From assembly GCA_000163555.2 (NCBI GenBank), contig ADAC02000001.1, positions 62,001-126,000 on the forward strand: 64,000 bases of DNA, in the 5' to 3' direction. Below, piece by piece: positions 38,737 to 47,154 of the stretch (position 1 is the stretch's first letter; every line of letters begins with the position of its first letter). The position numbers and the translations under genes are program-made. The notes beneath the pieces were generated by a model. The model saw only the letters and a program-made list of their open reading frames with translations, had not been told where the DNA came from and searched no databases. This DNA is from an alpha proteobacterium HIMB114 (GTDB lineage Bacteria; Pseudomonadota; Alphaproteobacteria; Pelagibacterales; Pelagibacteraceae).

Positions 38737-39375
38737 CTGAAGTCCAAATTTTTTAATTTATTTACTTATTTTATAATTCTCATACTCTTTTCACTTGGGT
38801 CTTGGCAAGTTTATAGGCTTCAATGGAAAAATGAACTAATATCAGAAATATCAAAGTCATACTTAAAGCCATCTAAAAATTTTAGTTCTAATTCAGAATT
38901 ATACTCTAAAGTTCAAATTACAGGAAAGATTCTTCATGAACCCATATTTGTTTACTCGCTGGGATCAAAAGGTAGTTATGGGTATGATGTATATTTACCG
39001 ATTGAAACTGTAGGCACAATTGTATTATCCAAGGCAGGTTGGTCACCAAAAAAATTTAAATTAGCTAAAAAGGACTTCGAAGACGTCAAAGTTTTTGATG
39101 CTATTTTATTAAAACCAAAAAGAAAAAATGCATTTACTCCTGATAATTCTACTGACCTTATTTTCTTTTTGGATATGTCATTACTTGAGTTAAATTATAA
39201 AAAAAAACTATTTCCTCTAATTGCAGAAAATAATTCAAATCTTTTAAAGGGGTATAATCTAAAAAAAACAGAGAAAATTAAATTACCAAATAATCATTTG
39301 CAATATGCTTTAACATGGTACAGTTTATGTTTTGTGATAATTATAGCATTCTTAGTTTACAGAAAAAAAATATGA
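38737..39375 (+). CDS. surf1: SURF1 family oxidase assembly protein, probable CTG start
   Basis: The frame following the coxC stop encodes about 212 residues with an N-terminal helix ending SLGSWQVYRLQWKNELI, the block YGYDVYLPIET, VLSKAGWSPKKF, and a C-terminal part LQYALTWYSLCFVIIIAFLVY. This is the SURF1 pattern of two helices around a periplasmic domain, with a role in heme a insertion. There is no in-frame ATG, GTG or TTG upstream of about 39163. The best candidate is CTG at 38737 (read as MKSKFFNLF), 6 bases after the coxC stop. The end overlaps thrC (ATGA). Confidence 0.85.
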   Translation: MKSKFFNLFTYFIILILFSLGSWQVYRLQWKNELISEISKSYLKPSKNFSSNSELYSKVQITGKILHEPIFVYSLGSKGSYGYDVYLPIETVGTIVLSKAGWSPKKFKLAKKDFEDVKVFDAILLKPKRKNAFTPDNSTDLIFFLDMSLLELNYKKKLFPLIAENNSNLLKGYNLKKTEKIKLPNNHLQYALTWYSLCFVIIIAFLVYRKKI

Positions 39376-40751
39376 AATATTTTAGCACAAGAGACAAAAA
39401 CTTAGATTTAACATTTAAAGAAATATTCTTCAAAGGTCTTTCGCAAGATGGAGGTTTATTTTTACCAAAAAATATTCCAGTAATCTCATCTTCAGATTTA
39501 AAAAAGTTTAGCAATTATAATTTTCAAGAAATGAGCTATGAAATATTTAGCTTATTTGTAGGTGATACATTTTCTCAAGATGAATTAAGATCTATAATTG
39601 ATAAAGCATACGCAACTTTCCGAAATGATAATATTGTAGACATCAAAAAGCTTGATCACATCTCTTTTGTCCAGCTTCATCACGGACCAACATTGGCATT
39701 TAAAGATATTGCCATGCAAGTTCTAGGACAAATGTATGAGTTTCTTTTAAAGGAGACAAATCAAAAAATTAATCTTGTTACTGCAACATCTGGAGACACT
39801 GGAGCAGCAGCTATTGATGCAATTCAAAATAAAAAAAATATTAATATTTTTGTTTTACATCCGGATAATAGAATTTCTGAGGTCCAAAGAAAACTCATGA
39901 CTACCTATGATGCAAACAATGTTTTTAATATAGCAATCAAAGGTAGTTTTGATGATTGTCAAAAAATCGTTAAGGACATGTTTGTCGATAAAGAATTTTC
40001 AAATCATATTAATATGTCTGGTGTAAACTCTATAAATTGGGCACGTATTATTGCGCAAATAGTTTATTATTTTTATATTTTTTACAAATGTAACAAAAAA
40101 GACTCTATTGTAGTTTCAGTTCCCACAGGAAATTTTGGAGATGTTTACGCAGGATATGTAGCAAAACAGATGGGCTTAAACATAAAAAATCTAATCGTTG
40201 CAACAAATCAGAATAATATTTTAGAACGCTGTATTAAAAGCGGTGAATATAAGCCTTTAGAAGTTGTTGGATCTATATCTCCTAGTATGGATATTCAAGT
40301 TGCTAGTAATTTTGAGAGAATTTTATTTTATTTATGTAAACAAAATTCTGATGAACTAAGTAATTTAATGAATGATTTAAAAACTAAAGGATTTTTTAAT
40401 CTTTCACAAACTCAGTTAAAAAATTTACAAAAGGATTTTTCAGCAAGTAGTTGCAGCGAAGATGAAACTCTTGAGATTATAAGAGATATTTATAACAAAC
40501 ATAAATATATTATTGATCCTCATACTGCGACTGCTGTCAAACCACTAAATCAAGAAAATTACAAAGATGATGAGTGTTTTTGTTTTGAGACCGCACACCC
40601 ATCAAAATTTCCGCTTGCAATTAATAAAGCTATTAATGAATTTCCTAATTTACCTAATGAATTCAATGGGATCGATAACAAAATAGAAAAATTTGATATT
40701 CTAGATAATAATATAAATACTGTTAAAGAATATATTTTAAAAAAAATTTAA
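39372..40751 (+). CDS. thrC: Threonine synthase
   Basis: A PLP enzyme converting O-phosphohomoserine to threonine. The open frame begins within SURF1, but the ATG at 39372 gives MKYFSTRDKNLDLTFKE, the normal start, and 459 residues. The PLP Lys lies in HGPTLAFKDIAMQVLG (about 109-124), with TATSGDTGAAAI and VPTGNFGDVYAGY further on. It overlaps the SURF1 stop (ATGA) and its 3' end overlaps convergent rnhA by 4 bases. thrB lies nearby at 41160 on the other strand. Confidence 0.96.
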   Translation: MKYFSTRDKNLDLTFKEIFFKGLSQDGGLFLPKNIPVISSSDLKKFSNYNFQEMSYEIFSLFVGDTFSQDELRSIIDKAYATFRNDNIVDIKKLDHISFVQLHHGPTLAFKDIAMQVLGQMYEFLLKETNQKINLVTATSGDTGAAAIDAIQNKKNINIFVLHPDNRISEVQRKLMTTYDANNVFNIAIKGSFDDCQKIVKDMFVDKEFSNHINMSGVNSINWARIIAQIVYYFYIFYKCNKKDSIVVSVPTGNFGDVYAGYVAKQMGLNIKNLIVATNQNNILERCIKSGEYKPLEVVGSISPSMDIQVASNFERILFYLCKQNSDELSNLMNDLKTKGFFNLSQTQLKNLQKDFSASSCSEDETLEIIRDIYNKHKYIIDPHTATAVKPLNQENYKDDECFCFETAHPSKFPLAINKAINEFPNLPNEFNGIDNKIEKFDILDNNINTVKEYILKKI

Positions 40752-41167
40752 TTCTCAACTTCAGATCTAGCTAACTCATCTGCCATATTATTATATTGAT
40801 TATTGGCATGTCCCTTTACCCAATTCCACTGTACATTTTTTTCAGAATTTAATTGATCTAATTCATCCCAAAGATCTTTATTTTTTACATCTTGTTTGTT
40901 TGCTGTTTTCCAGCCGTTTTTTTTCCAATTCGAGATCCATTTCTCAATGCCATCTTTAGTATATTTTGAATCTGTATAAATTTCTAAATCTTTACCTTTA
41001 ACGTATTTGAGAGCAGATATCACAGCAGTTAGTTCCATTCTGTTATTTGTAGTATTATCTTTCGAGCCAGAAATTTTCTCAATTTTTTCACCATCTAAGA
41101 TTATAGCGGCCCAACCTCCACGGCCAGGATTTCCAGAACATGCTCCATCAGTATAAATTTTAATCAT
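40748..41167 (-). CDS. rnhA: Ribonuclease HI
   Basis: Cleaves RNA in RNA-DNA hybrids. The 139-residue protein shows all catalytic acids: Asp in IYTDGACSGNPGRGGWA, Glu in NNRMELTAVISAL, Asp in EIYTDSKYT and Asp in ADELARSEV, plus WVKGHANN with its His. It overlaps thrB by 8 bases. rnhB is also present at 51443. Confidence 0.97.
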   Translation of the reverse strand: MIKIYTDGACSGNPGRGGWAAIILDGEKIEKISGSKDNTTNNRMELTAVISALKYVKGKDLEIYTDSKYTKDGIEKWISNWKKNGWKTANKQDVKNKDLWDELDQLNSEKNVQWNWVKGHANNQYNNMADELARSEVEN

Positions 41168-42101
41168 ATAAATTTTTATGTAAATTCTTGTAAAAATAAT
41201 CCATTTTAATTAAATATTCGCGTGGATCTTTTTTCTTAACCTCTGCATTTTTGGGTGTATTTTTTAAATCATATAATCTTGTTACAAAAAATCGAATAGC
41301 TGCACCAAGACATAGTATATTAAGTGATCTTAATTCTTTATTACTTATTTTTTTGATAGACAGGTATCCTTGTAAAAGTTTTTTTATTTTTAATTTATTA
41401 ATATTATTTTGATTAAAACAGAATGCATTAATACATACCGCAAGTTCATACAAATAAGGACTGTTACATGAAAAATAAAAATCTATAAAACCAGAAAATT
41501 TATCATTTTTGAAAAAAATGTTATCCGGAAATAGATCTGCATGTATTATCCCGCTAGAAAGTTTTCTCGGTTTATTTTGTTTATATATTTTTAGATACTT
41601 TTTTAATTTTTTTGAATAATTAGGGTAATTTTTTTCAGTTTTGTTAAATATTTTTACCCATTCATTATAACCAAGAGTATTTTTTCTTTTAAGTTTCATC
41701 CGTGACGAAATTTGATGAAATTTTGCAATTTGTTTTCCTACATTTAAACAGTTTTTGTATGAAAGCTTTCTTTTTGACTTTCCATCTAGAAAAGACACAA
41801 TAATTGCTGGCTTATTATTAATTTGAAAGATTGTTCTATTATTTTTATTTCTAATAGGTTTTGGGCATTTAATTTTTTTTTTGTTTAGTACATCCATTAA
41901 ATTAACAAAGAATGGTACATCTTGTTTGCGAACACGTCTTTCGAAAATCGTAAGTATTAATTTTTGTTTTGATGTTTTGATAAAGTAATTAGTGTTTTCT
42001 ATTCCTTCTTTGATGCCATGAAATTTTTCTAATTTACCGATATCATAATTATGAATAATTTTTTTTATGTCGATTAATTTTAATTTTGTAAATACAGCCA
42101 T
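41160..42101 (-). CDS. thrB: Homoserine kinase, APH-fold type (ThrB type II)
   Basis: Phosphorylates homoserine before ThrC acts. At 313 residues it is the aminoglycoside-phosphotransferase-like ThrB of alphaproteobacteria rather than the GHMP type. Visible are GIKEGIENTNYFIKT near the N-terminus, the catalytic loop GIIHADLFPDNIFFKND (about 186-202), and the metal-binding FSGFIDFYFSCNS. It is followed by rnhA and is divergent from the CDGSH gene. thrC lies just beyond rnhA. Confidence 0.93.
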   Translation of the reverse strand: MAVFTKLKLIDIKKIIHNYDIGKLEKFHGIKEGIENTNYFIKTSKQKLILTIFERRVRKQDVPFFVNLMDVLNKKKIKCPKPIRNKNNRTIFQINNKPAIIVSFLDGKSKRKLSYKNCLNVGKQIAKFHQISSRMKLKRKNTLGYNEWVKIFNKTEKNYPNYSKKLKKYLKIYKQNKPRKLSSGIIHADLFPDNIFFKNDKFSGFIDFYFSCNSPYLYELAVCINAFCFNQNNINKLKIKKLLQGYLSIKKISNKELRSLNILCLGAAIRFFVTRLYDLKNTPKNAEVKKKDPREYLIKMDYFYKNLHKNLYD

Positions 42102-42135
42102 TTTTTATTTTACATTTTTAAATTTTAGCATAGGT

Positions 42136-42378
42136 ATGTATAGACTTATGGATAAAAAAGTTAAACAACCGATTCAAGTAAATCTTGATAAAGATCGTGT
42201 ATATTTTTGGTGCACCTGTGGGCTATCAGACAAACAACCAATGTGTGATGGATCGCACAAAGGTAAGTCAGAAAAAAAATCTCAAAGTTTTAGAGTTGAA
42301 GAGACTAAAGAGTATTATCTTTGTACATGTAAATTAACAAACAACCCACCTTATTGTGATGGTTCACATAATTCTTAA
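42136..42378 (+). CDS. Double CDGSH-type iron-sulfur protein
   Basis: A small protein (about 80 residues from ATG 42136, or 76 from ATG 42148) with two perfect CDGSH motifs: CTCGLSDKQPMCDGSH and CTCKLTNNPPYCDGSH. Each would bind a 2Fe-2S cluster through three Cys and one His. The two motifs lie about 45 residues apart with little else. Bacterial members may act in electron transfer or cluster handling, but no specific role is known. Longer upstream frames overlap thrB and are unlikely. Confidence 0.88.
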   Translation: MYRLMDKKVKQPIQVNLDKDRVYFWCTCGLSDKQPMCDGSHKGKSEKKSQSFRVEETKEYYLCTCKLTNNPPYCDGSHNS

Positions 42379-42401
42379 AAATATTATTAATTAATATTTT
42401 T
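42377..42401. terminator. Weak AT-only hairpin between CDGSH and atpF 3' ends
   Basis: AAAAATATT, loop ATTAATT, AATATTTTT is a perfect 9-bp inverted repeat where two convergent genes meet. It provides a T-run in both directions, but the stem has no G-C pairs, so it would be a poor terminator. It overlaps the stop codons of its neighbours. Confidence 0.35.
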
Positions 42402-42878
42402 CAATTTTTCTATAGATTGCTTAACTTTAGAAAGATTAATTTCTTCTTGTTTTTTACTATCTAGATTTTCAGTTAAAACCTTTTCGACAGTTTCAAGAGC
42501 AACCTTTGTTGCCACTTTTTTTACTTGATTAATTGCATCATTTTTAGCTTGTTCAATTTTATTTTGAGCTGCTTTTTCTTTATTTTCTAAAGAAATCTTC
42601 ATTTTTTCTAACGAAGTTGAAATTTCATCGTCACTTATTTTTTGAGCTTTAGCCAAAATATTTGAATTTTCTTCATCAGATTTTTCTAATTTACTTTTTG
42701 CCTCACTTAGAAGTTTTTCACTATTTGATTTCAACTCCTCTGCTTCATTAATTTTATTTTTTAATTCATTTATTTTATTATCAATTTGTCCCAACACAAT
42801 TTGTGGAACTTTTTTAAAGACTAAAAGAAGCACAAAAAGAAAAAATGCGATAGCTACCCAAAAGCTTGCATCAAACAT
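42387..42878 (-). CDS. atpF: F0F1 ATP synthase subunit b
   Basis: Part of the peripheral stator stalk. The 163 residues have one N-terminal membrane helix (FWVAIAFFLFVLLLVF) followed by a long charged coiled coil rich in Lys and Glu. It is the last gene of the minus-strand F0 run and directly follows the b' gene with no gap. A b/b' pair is normal in alphaproteobacteria. Confidence 0.92.
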   Translation of the reverse strand: MFDASFWVAIAFFLFVLLLVFKKVPQIVLGQIDNKINELKNKINEAEELKSNSEKLLSEAKSKLEKSDEENSNILAKAQKISDDEISTSLEKMKISLENKEKAAQNKIEQAKNDAINQVKKVATKVALETVEKVLTENLDSKKQEEINLSKVKQSIEKLKNIN

Positions 42879-43451
42879 TTAATTTAATTCTCCCATTTTC
42901 TTTTTGCTGATATCTTCAATCTTTTTAATAATAATGTTTTGATCAATTTCATCATTAAGTGAAAGCTCTTTAAGTAATTCCCCAGATACTTGACTTGCAA
43001 TCGTTTGCACATCTTTAATTGAATTAGATTTAAAACTTTGTATTTCTTTTTCAGCTTTCTCAGTAAGTTCTGAAATGTTTTTATCTAATTCGTTCTTTTT
43101 TTTATCAAACTCAGCATTTAATTTTTTTCTTCCGTTAGTGATAGTTTCTTGAGCTTCTTTTTTTGAATTAGAAATTAATTCTTTATATTCATTATTTAAT
43201 TTTTCAGTTTTCTCAGCTAGAGTTTTTGCTTCATCTACCAGATCACTTACGTAATCATTTCTTTGTTCAATACTTTCAGAAAGTCTTGGAAAAACTATTT
43301 TAGATATAACAATATACAGGCCTCCAAATGTTATAATTAACCAAAAAATTTGAGGCACCCAACTATTTGGATCAAGTTGAGGCATTCCACCACTTTCAGC
43401 AGCAAAAGCTGCTGAAGAGGCAAAAATTGAAAATATTAAAACCCTTAACAT
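42879..43451 (-). CDS. atpG: F0F1 ATP synthase subunit b'
   Basis: The second stator-stalk subunit, 190 residues. It has an N-terminal signal-like stretch ending FAAESGG, then PQLDPNSWVPQIFWLIITFGGLY, the b'-type start of the membrane helix, and a long coiled coil. The extra N-terminal segment could be a cleaved signal peptide. It lies between atpE and atpF. The symbol atpG is used for b' in some alphaproteobacteria and for gamma in others. Confidence 0.9.
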   Translation of the reverse strand: MLRVLIFSIFASSAAFAAESGGMPQLDPNSWVPQIFWLIITFGGLYIVISKIVFPRLSESIEQRNDYVSDLVDEAKTLAEKTEKLNNEYKELISNSKKEAQETITNGRKKLNAEFDKKKNELDKNISELTEKAEKEIQSFKSNSIKDVQTIASQVSGELLKELSLNDEIDQNIIIKKIEDISKKKMGELN

Positions 43452-43461
43452 TAAAAATTAT

Positions 43462-43689
43462 TTAAAATGCAAATAAGATAATTAATGCAACAACCAATCC
43501 AAATAATCCTGTAGCTTCTGCTAATGCGAAACCAAGTAATAAATTTGGAAATTGTTTTTGAGCCGCTGATGGATTTCTAATTGCTGCAGAAAGGTAATTA
43601 CCAAAAATAGTACCAATACCCACACCTGCTCCAGCTAATGCTATCGCTGCAAGTCCTGCTCCAATTAATTTTGCTGCTGCTACTTCCAT
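43462..43689 (-). CDS. atpE: F0F1 ATP synthase subunit c
   Basis: The rotor-ring subunit, 75 residues forming a two-helix hairpin. Helix 1 has the Gly-rich AGAGVGIGTIFGNYL, the polar loop is IRNPSAAQKQF, and helix 2 carries the ion-binding Glu in FALAEATGLFGLVV. The sequence around the Glu looks like the proton-type c subunits of alphaproteobacteria and mitochondria. A strong ribosome site precedes it, fitting the high copy number of c in the ring. Confidence 0.97.
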   Translation of the reverse strand: MEVAAAKLIGAGLAAIALAGAGVGIGTIFGNYLSAAIRNPSAAQKQFPNLLLGFALAEATGLFGLVVALIILFAF

Positions 43690-43694
43690 TTTTT

Positions 43695-43700
43695 CCTCCT
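43695..43700 (-). promoter_or_regulatory. Strong Shine-Dalgarno of atpE
   Basis: Minus-strand AAAGGAGGAAAA (43691-43702) has AGGAGG 5 bases before the atpE ATG. It is the best ribosome site in the ATP synthase run and suits the need for many copies of subunit c. Confidence 0.8.
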
Positions 43701-43703
43701 TTG

Positions 43704-44435
43704 TTAATGATGTAAATTAAGCGCATCATTTAAATAGATGCATGTTAAAATTGCAAAAACATACGCTTGAAGAAAAGCAACAAGTATCTCCAAGCCAGTT
43801 AATGCAACAGAAAAACCTAATGGCAACCAACCACCTACTAAACCTAAACTAATCACAAAACCACCAAATACCTTCATCATAGTATGACCAGCCATCATGT
43901 TTGCAAAAAGTCTTACTGATAAACTTACAGGTCTACTTAGGTAAGATATCACTTCAATTACAACTATAATTGGAAGCAATACTACCGGTACTCCCGAAGG
44001 TACAAATAATTTTAAATATCCAAAGCCATGTTTAACAAAACCTATAATTGTAACACCTATAAAAATAAAAATTGCTAGTGCAAAAGTTACAATAATGTGA
44101 CTTGTAACCGTGAACGAGTAGGGGATCATTCCAATCATGTTACAAAATAATACAAAAAGAAATAAAGTTAAAATAAATGGAAAATAAGGTCTCGCCTTAC
44201 TGCCTGCAGTTTCAGAAATCATTTTTGCTACAAATTCGTAGGCCATTTCAGCTAGCAACTGTAGCCTAGATGGTACTAATGATTTTTTTTGTGTCGCAAA
44301 TATAAATAATAAAGAAATTGTAGCTACTGTTATTACCATAAATAAACTTGCATTACTGAATGAGATATCAAAGTTTCCTATTTCTATCTTTGGGCCAATG
44401 GTTTTGACCTCGAACTGATTCATTGGATTTGCCAT
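43704..44435 (-). CDS. atpB: F0F1 ATP synthase subunit a
   Basis: The membrane stator subunit that forms the proton half-channels, 243 residues and five to six helices. Recognisable are NMIGMIPYSFTVTSH, the essential Arg in SLSVRLFANMMAGH, and LEILVAFLQAYVFAILTCIYL near the C-terminus. It follows atpI by 5 bases and precedes atpE by 14. Confidence 0.97.
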   Translation of the reverse strand: MANPMNQFEVKTIGPKIEIGNFDISFSNASLFMVITVATISLLFIFATQKKSLVPSRLQLLAEMAYEFVAKMISETAGSKARPYFPFILTLFLFVLFCNMIGMIPYSFTVTSHIIVTFALAIFIFIGVTIIGFVKHGFGYLKLFVPSGVPVVLLPIIVVIEVISYLSRPVSLSVRLFANMMAGHTMMKVFGGFVISLGLVGGWLPLGFSVALTGLEILVAFLQAYVFAILTCIYLNDALNLHH

Positions 44436-44440
44436 AAAAT

Positions 44441-44713
44441 TTAGTCTTTATTAATCATTTTAGAAGATCGCACAACATTAAATATGCCTGCAACTGATCC
44501 GATAATAAAAAAAATTATTATAAAAACTGGCGTAGTTTCAAGCCATTTATCAACATAAAATCCTATGAAGCTTGCGACAAAAACAGCAGCAACAAACTCC
44601 GTACCCATTTTCATTGCAATCCCAAGAGGACTAGCATTTTTTTCTTTGATTTCTTTTTCTTTTAACTCTGATTGAATTTCTTTAACTTTGTCTTTTAATT
44701 CTTTGAGTTCCAT
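44441..44713 (-). CDS. atpI: ATP synthase accessory protein AtpI/AtpZ
   Basis: A 90-residue protein with a charged N-terminal part and two hydrophobic helices: GTEFVAAVFVASFIGFYVDKW and TPVFIIIFFIIGSVAGIF. This is the AtpI/AtpZ pattern; members help c-ring assembly or ion delivery. It is the first gene of the F0 group and lies 8 bases after smc, so it is likely to share its transcript. Confidence 0.88.
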   Translation of the reverse strand: MELKELKDKVKEIQSELKEKEIKEKNASPLGIAMKMGTEFVAAVFVASFIGFYVDKWLETTPVFIIIFFIIGSVAGIFNVVRSSKMINKD

Positions 44714-44721
44714 TAATTAAT

Positions 44722-47151
44722 TTATGCTACTAATTCTTCAGCCTTATCTAAATTAACAGCAACTAACTGACTTACACCTCTTTCGGCCATAGTAACTCCG
44801 TATAATCTATTCATTTTTGACATGGTAAGCGCATGGTGTGTTATGATTACAAATTTTGTATCTGTAAGTCTTGTAAGTTCTTCTACCAATCCATTGAACC
44901 TAGTGACGTTAGCGTCATCTAGAGGTGCATCGACTTCATCCAAGACACATATTGGAGCAGGATTAATCAAAAATACGGCAAAAATTAATGCAAGCGCTGT
45001 TAAGGCTTGCTCACCACCAGATAATAGTGTGATCGATTGAAGTTTTTTACCTGGTGGACTGACTAAAAGTTCAAGACCTGCTTCTAGAGGATCATCGGAC
45101 TCTATTAATTCTAATCTTGCATTTCCACCTGCAAATAACTTCGTATATACATCATTAAATTTTCTATTAACTTTCTCAAAAGCATCTAACAATCTTTCAC
45201 GTCCTTTTTGGTTTAAATCATTGATACTTGACTTAAGTTTTTGAAGCCCATGAACTAAATCTTTTCTGTCATTCATCATTTTATCTATTTTATCCTGCAG
45301 TTCTTTAGTTTCGTTGTCTGCTCTCAAATTTACTGCACCCATTGACTCTCTGCTCTTTTTTAGAAGGTCCAAATGATTTTGGGCATCTTCTATTGATAAT
45401 TGATTTAGATTTTCAATTTTTGAAAAATCAGCAATACCATTTAAATCTATATTAAAATCAATTAAACTTTTTTGCTGCAATTCTTTGAGTTTAGATCTCA
45501 AACCTTCAATAATTGTTTGTGATCGCACTCTAAACTCAGTTTTTTGTAGTGTACTTTCGTTAATTTTTTTTAAAGCTAAATTTAATTCATTAATTTTATT
45601 TTCTTTAATGATGAGATTTGACTTGATACCCTCAATATCCTCTTCTATATTTTTAATATTCTGTTGATACGAACCTCTTTTTTCTGCAATTTGTCTTGGC
45701 TTATCCTCTTCTTTTTCTAATCCATTTTCTAAAGAGTTAACTTTTTCTTTGAGCTGACTTAGCTTATTTGTTGAATTTTCTTTTAAATCTCTCCAGTTTT
45801 GAATTTCTTTATCAATATTATTAAGCCTTTCTTTTCTTTTGATTGCTTCTTGCTTTACTAAATCATATTTACCAAATCTTGATGCATATTTTTCCTGTTG
45901 ATTTTCAATATTTTCAAATTCTTTGTTAAATTCTTGTTGAATAGTATCTTCATTGATTTCCTCTTTATTTTTAACAATATCAATTAGTTTATTAAAAAAA
46001 CTTTTAAGAGCTTCTTTTGCTTTGTTTAGTTGATTTAAAGAATTCTTGTAATCGTCTGTTGCCGCTTTCTCAATTTCATAATAATTTTTTTCAACTTCAG
46101 CAATATCATTTCTCTCTTTAATAAGCCTCTCTTCATTATTGGTTGAATTTGCTATGATTTCTTTTTCTCTGTTAATATCTGAATAAGTTAATTTTATATC
46201 TTTTTTTATTTTTTCAATTTCAATTTTGACTCTTTCCTCATCTTTATTAATTTGGTCAAATTCAATTTTTAATTTTTGCAAATTTGAGTTTAATTCATTT
46301 GATTTAATATTTATTGGTTGTATTTCAGCTTTAAGTTTTTCAATTTCATTCTCATTAAAGTTTTTTTCAATGTTTACAGCGCTTATTTCGTCTTCAAATT
46401 CATTTAGCTTATCTTTGTTTTCTTCAATTTCTTTTTCAACTTGGATAGAATTTAAAAATATAATAGCTGCTTCATATCTTCTAATTTCATCTGAAATTTC
46501 TTTATATTTTGATGCCTCTTCGGCTTGCTTGACTAAATTCTTAAGTTGGTTTTCTGTTTGCTTCATTAAATCGTCAGCCTTTTTTAAATTATTCTCAGCT
46601 GCATTTAATCTTAGCTCTGCTTCATGTCTTCTGGCGTGTAATCCCGCAATGCCTGCCGCTTCTTCTAATATTGCTCTTCGATCAGTCGGCTTTGCAGTTA
46701 TTAAAGCTCCGACACGTCCCTGACTAACCATTGATGGAGAATGTGGTCCAGTAGATAGGTCGGCAAAAACAATTTGAACATCTTTGGCTCTAACCTCTTT
46801 ACCGTTAATATAATATTTTGAGCCTTTGTCTTTTTCTAACTTTCTTTTTATTTCTATTTCTGGAATGCCTTTAAATTGCGCAACATCATCGTTATTTTCA
46901 AGTTTTATAGAAACTTCACAAATATTTTTTGATGGTCTGTTAGATGTCCCATTAAAAATAACATCTTCCATTCCAGATCCTCTCAAACTTTTAGCAGAAG
47001 TTTCACCCATTGCCCATCTAAGAGCTTCAACAACATTTGACTTACCACAACCATTTGGGCCAACTATTCCAGTGAGACCTTTTTCAAAATAGAAATTGGT
47101 TTTATCAGCAAAAGATTTAAATCCAGAGACTTCTATTTCTTTAAATTTCAT
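44722..47151 (-). CDS. smc: SMC chromosome segregation protein, short and apparently hinge-less
   Basis: An SMC ATPase of 809 residues, against about 1150 for the usual bacterial protein. Both head halves are complete: Walker A GIVGPNGCGKSNVVEAL (about 28-44), the Q-loop region STGPHSPSMVSQGR (133-146), the signature LLSGGEQALTAL (709-720) and Walker B ICVLDEVDAPLDD (734-746) with the D-loop. Residues about 185-650 are charged coiled coil. I find no globular hinge; only a short weaker-coil stretch near 380-425. No frameshift is needed to read it. It lies between a DsbA-like gene and atpI. ScpA and ScpB are not in the window. Confidence 0.9.
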   Translation of the reverse strand: MKFKEIEVSGFKSFADKTNFYFEKGLTGIVGPNGCGKSNVVEALRWAMGETSAKSLRGSGMEDVIFNGTSNRPSKNICEVSIKLENNDDVAQFKGIPEIEIKRKLEKDKGSKYYINGKEVRAKDVQIVFADLSTGPHSPSMVSQGRVGALITAKPTDRRAILEEAAGIAGLHARRHEAELRLNAAENNLKKADDLMKQTENQLKNLVKQAEEASKYKEISDEIRRYEAAIIFLNSIQVEKEIEENKDKLNEFEDEISAVNIEKNFNENEIEKLKAEIQPINIKSNELNSNLQKLKIEFDQINKDEERVKIEIEKIKKDIKLTYSDINREKEIIANSTNNEERLIKERNDIAEVEKNYYEIEKAATDDYKNSLNQLNKAKEALKSFFNKLIDIVKNKEEINEDTIQQEFNKEFENIENQQEKYASRFGKYDLVKQEAIKRKERLNNIDKEIQNWRDLKENSTNKLSQLKEKVNSLENGLEKEEDKPRQIAEKRGSYQQNIKNIEEDIEGIKSNLIIKENKINELNLALKKINESTLQKTEFRVRSQTIIEGLRSKLKELQQKSLIDFNIDLNGIADFSKIENLNQLSIEDAQNHLDLLKKSRESMGAVNLRADNETKELQDKIDKMMNDRKDLVHGLQKLKSSINDLNQKGRERLLDAFEKVNRKFNDVYTKLFAGGNARLELIESDDPLEAGLELLVSPPGKKLQSITLLSGGEQALTALALIFAVFLINPAPICVLDEVDAPLDDANVTRFNGLVEELTRLTDTKFVIITHHALTMSKMNRLYGVTMAERGVSQLVAVNLDKAEELVA

Positions 47152-47154
47152 TTA

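Noticed and set aside
39169-39375. A separate 68-residue protein after coxC
   Set aside because: It is the C-terminal third of SURF1; the frame is continuous back to the coxC stop.
46226-46723. A 165-codon ORF antisense to smc
   Set aside because: Ser/Phe/Leu-rich translation typical of the opposite strand of a Lys/Glu coiled-coil gene; no motif or ribosome site.
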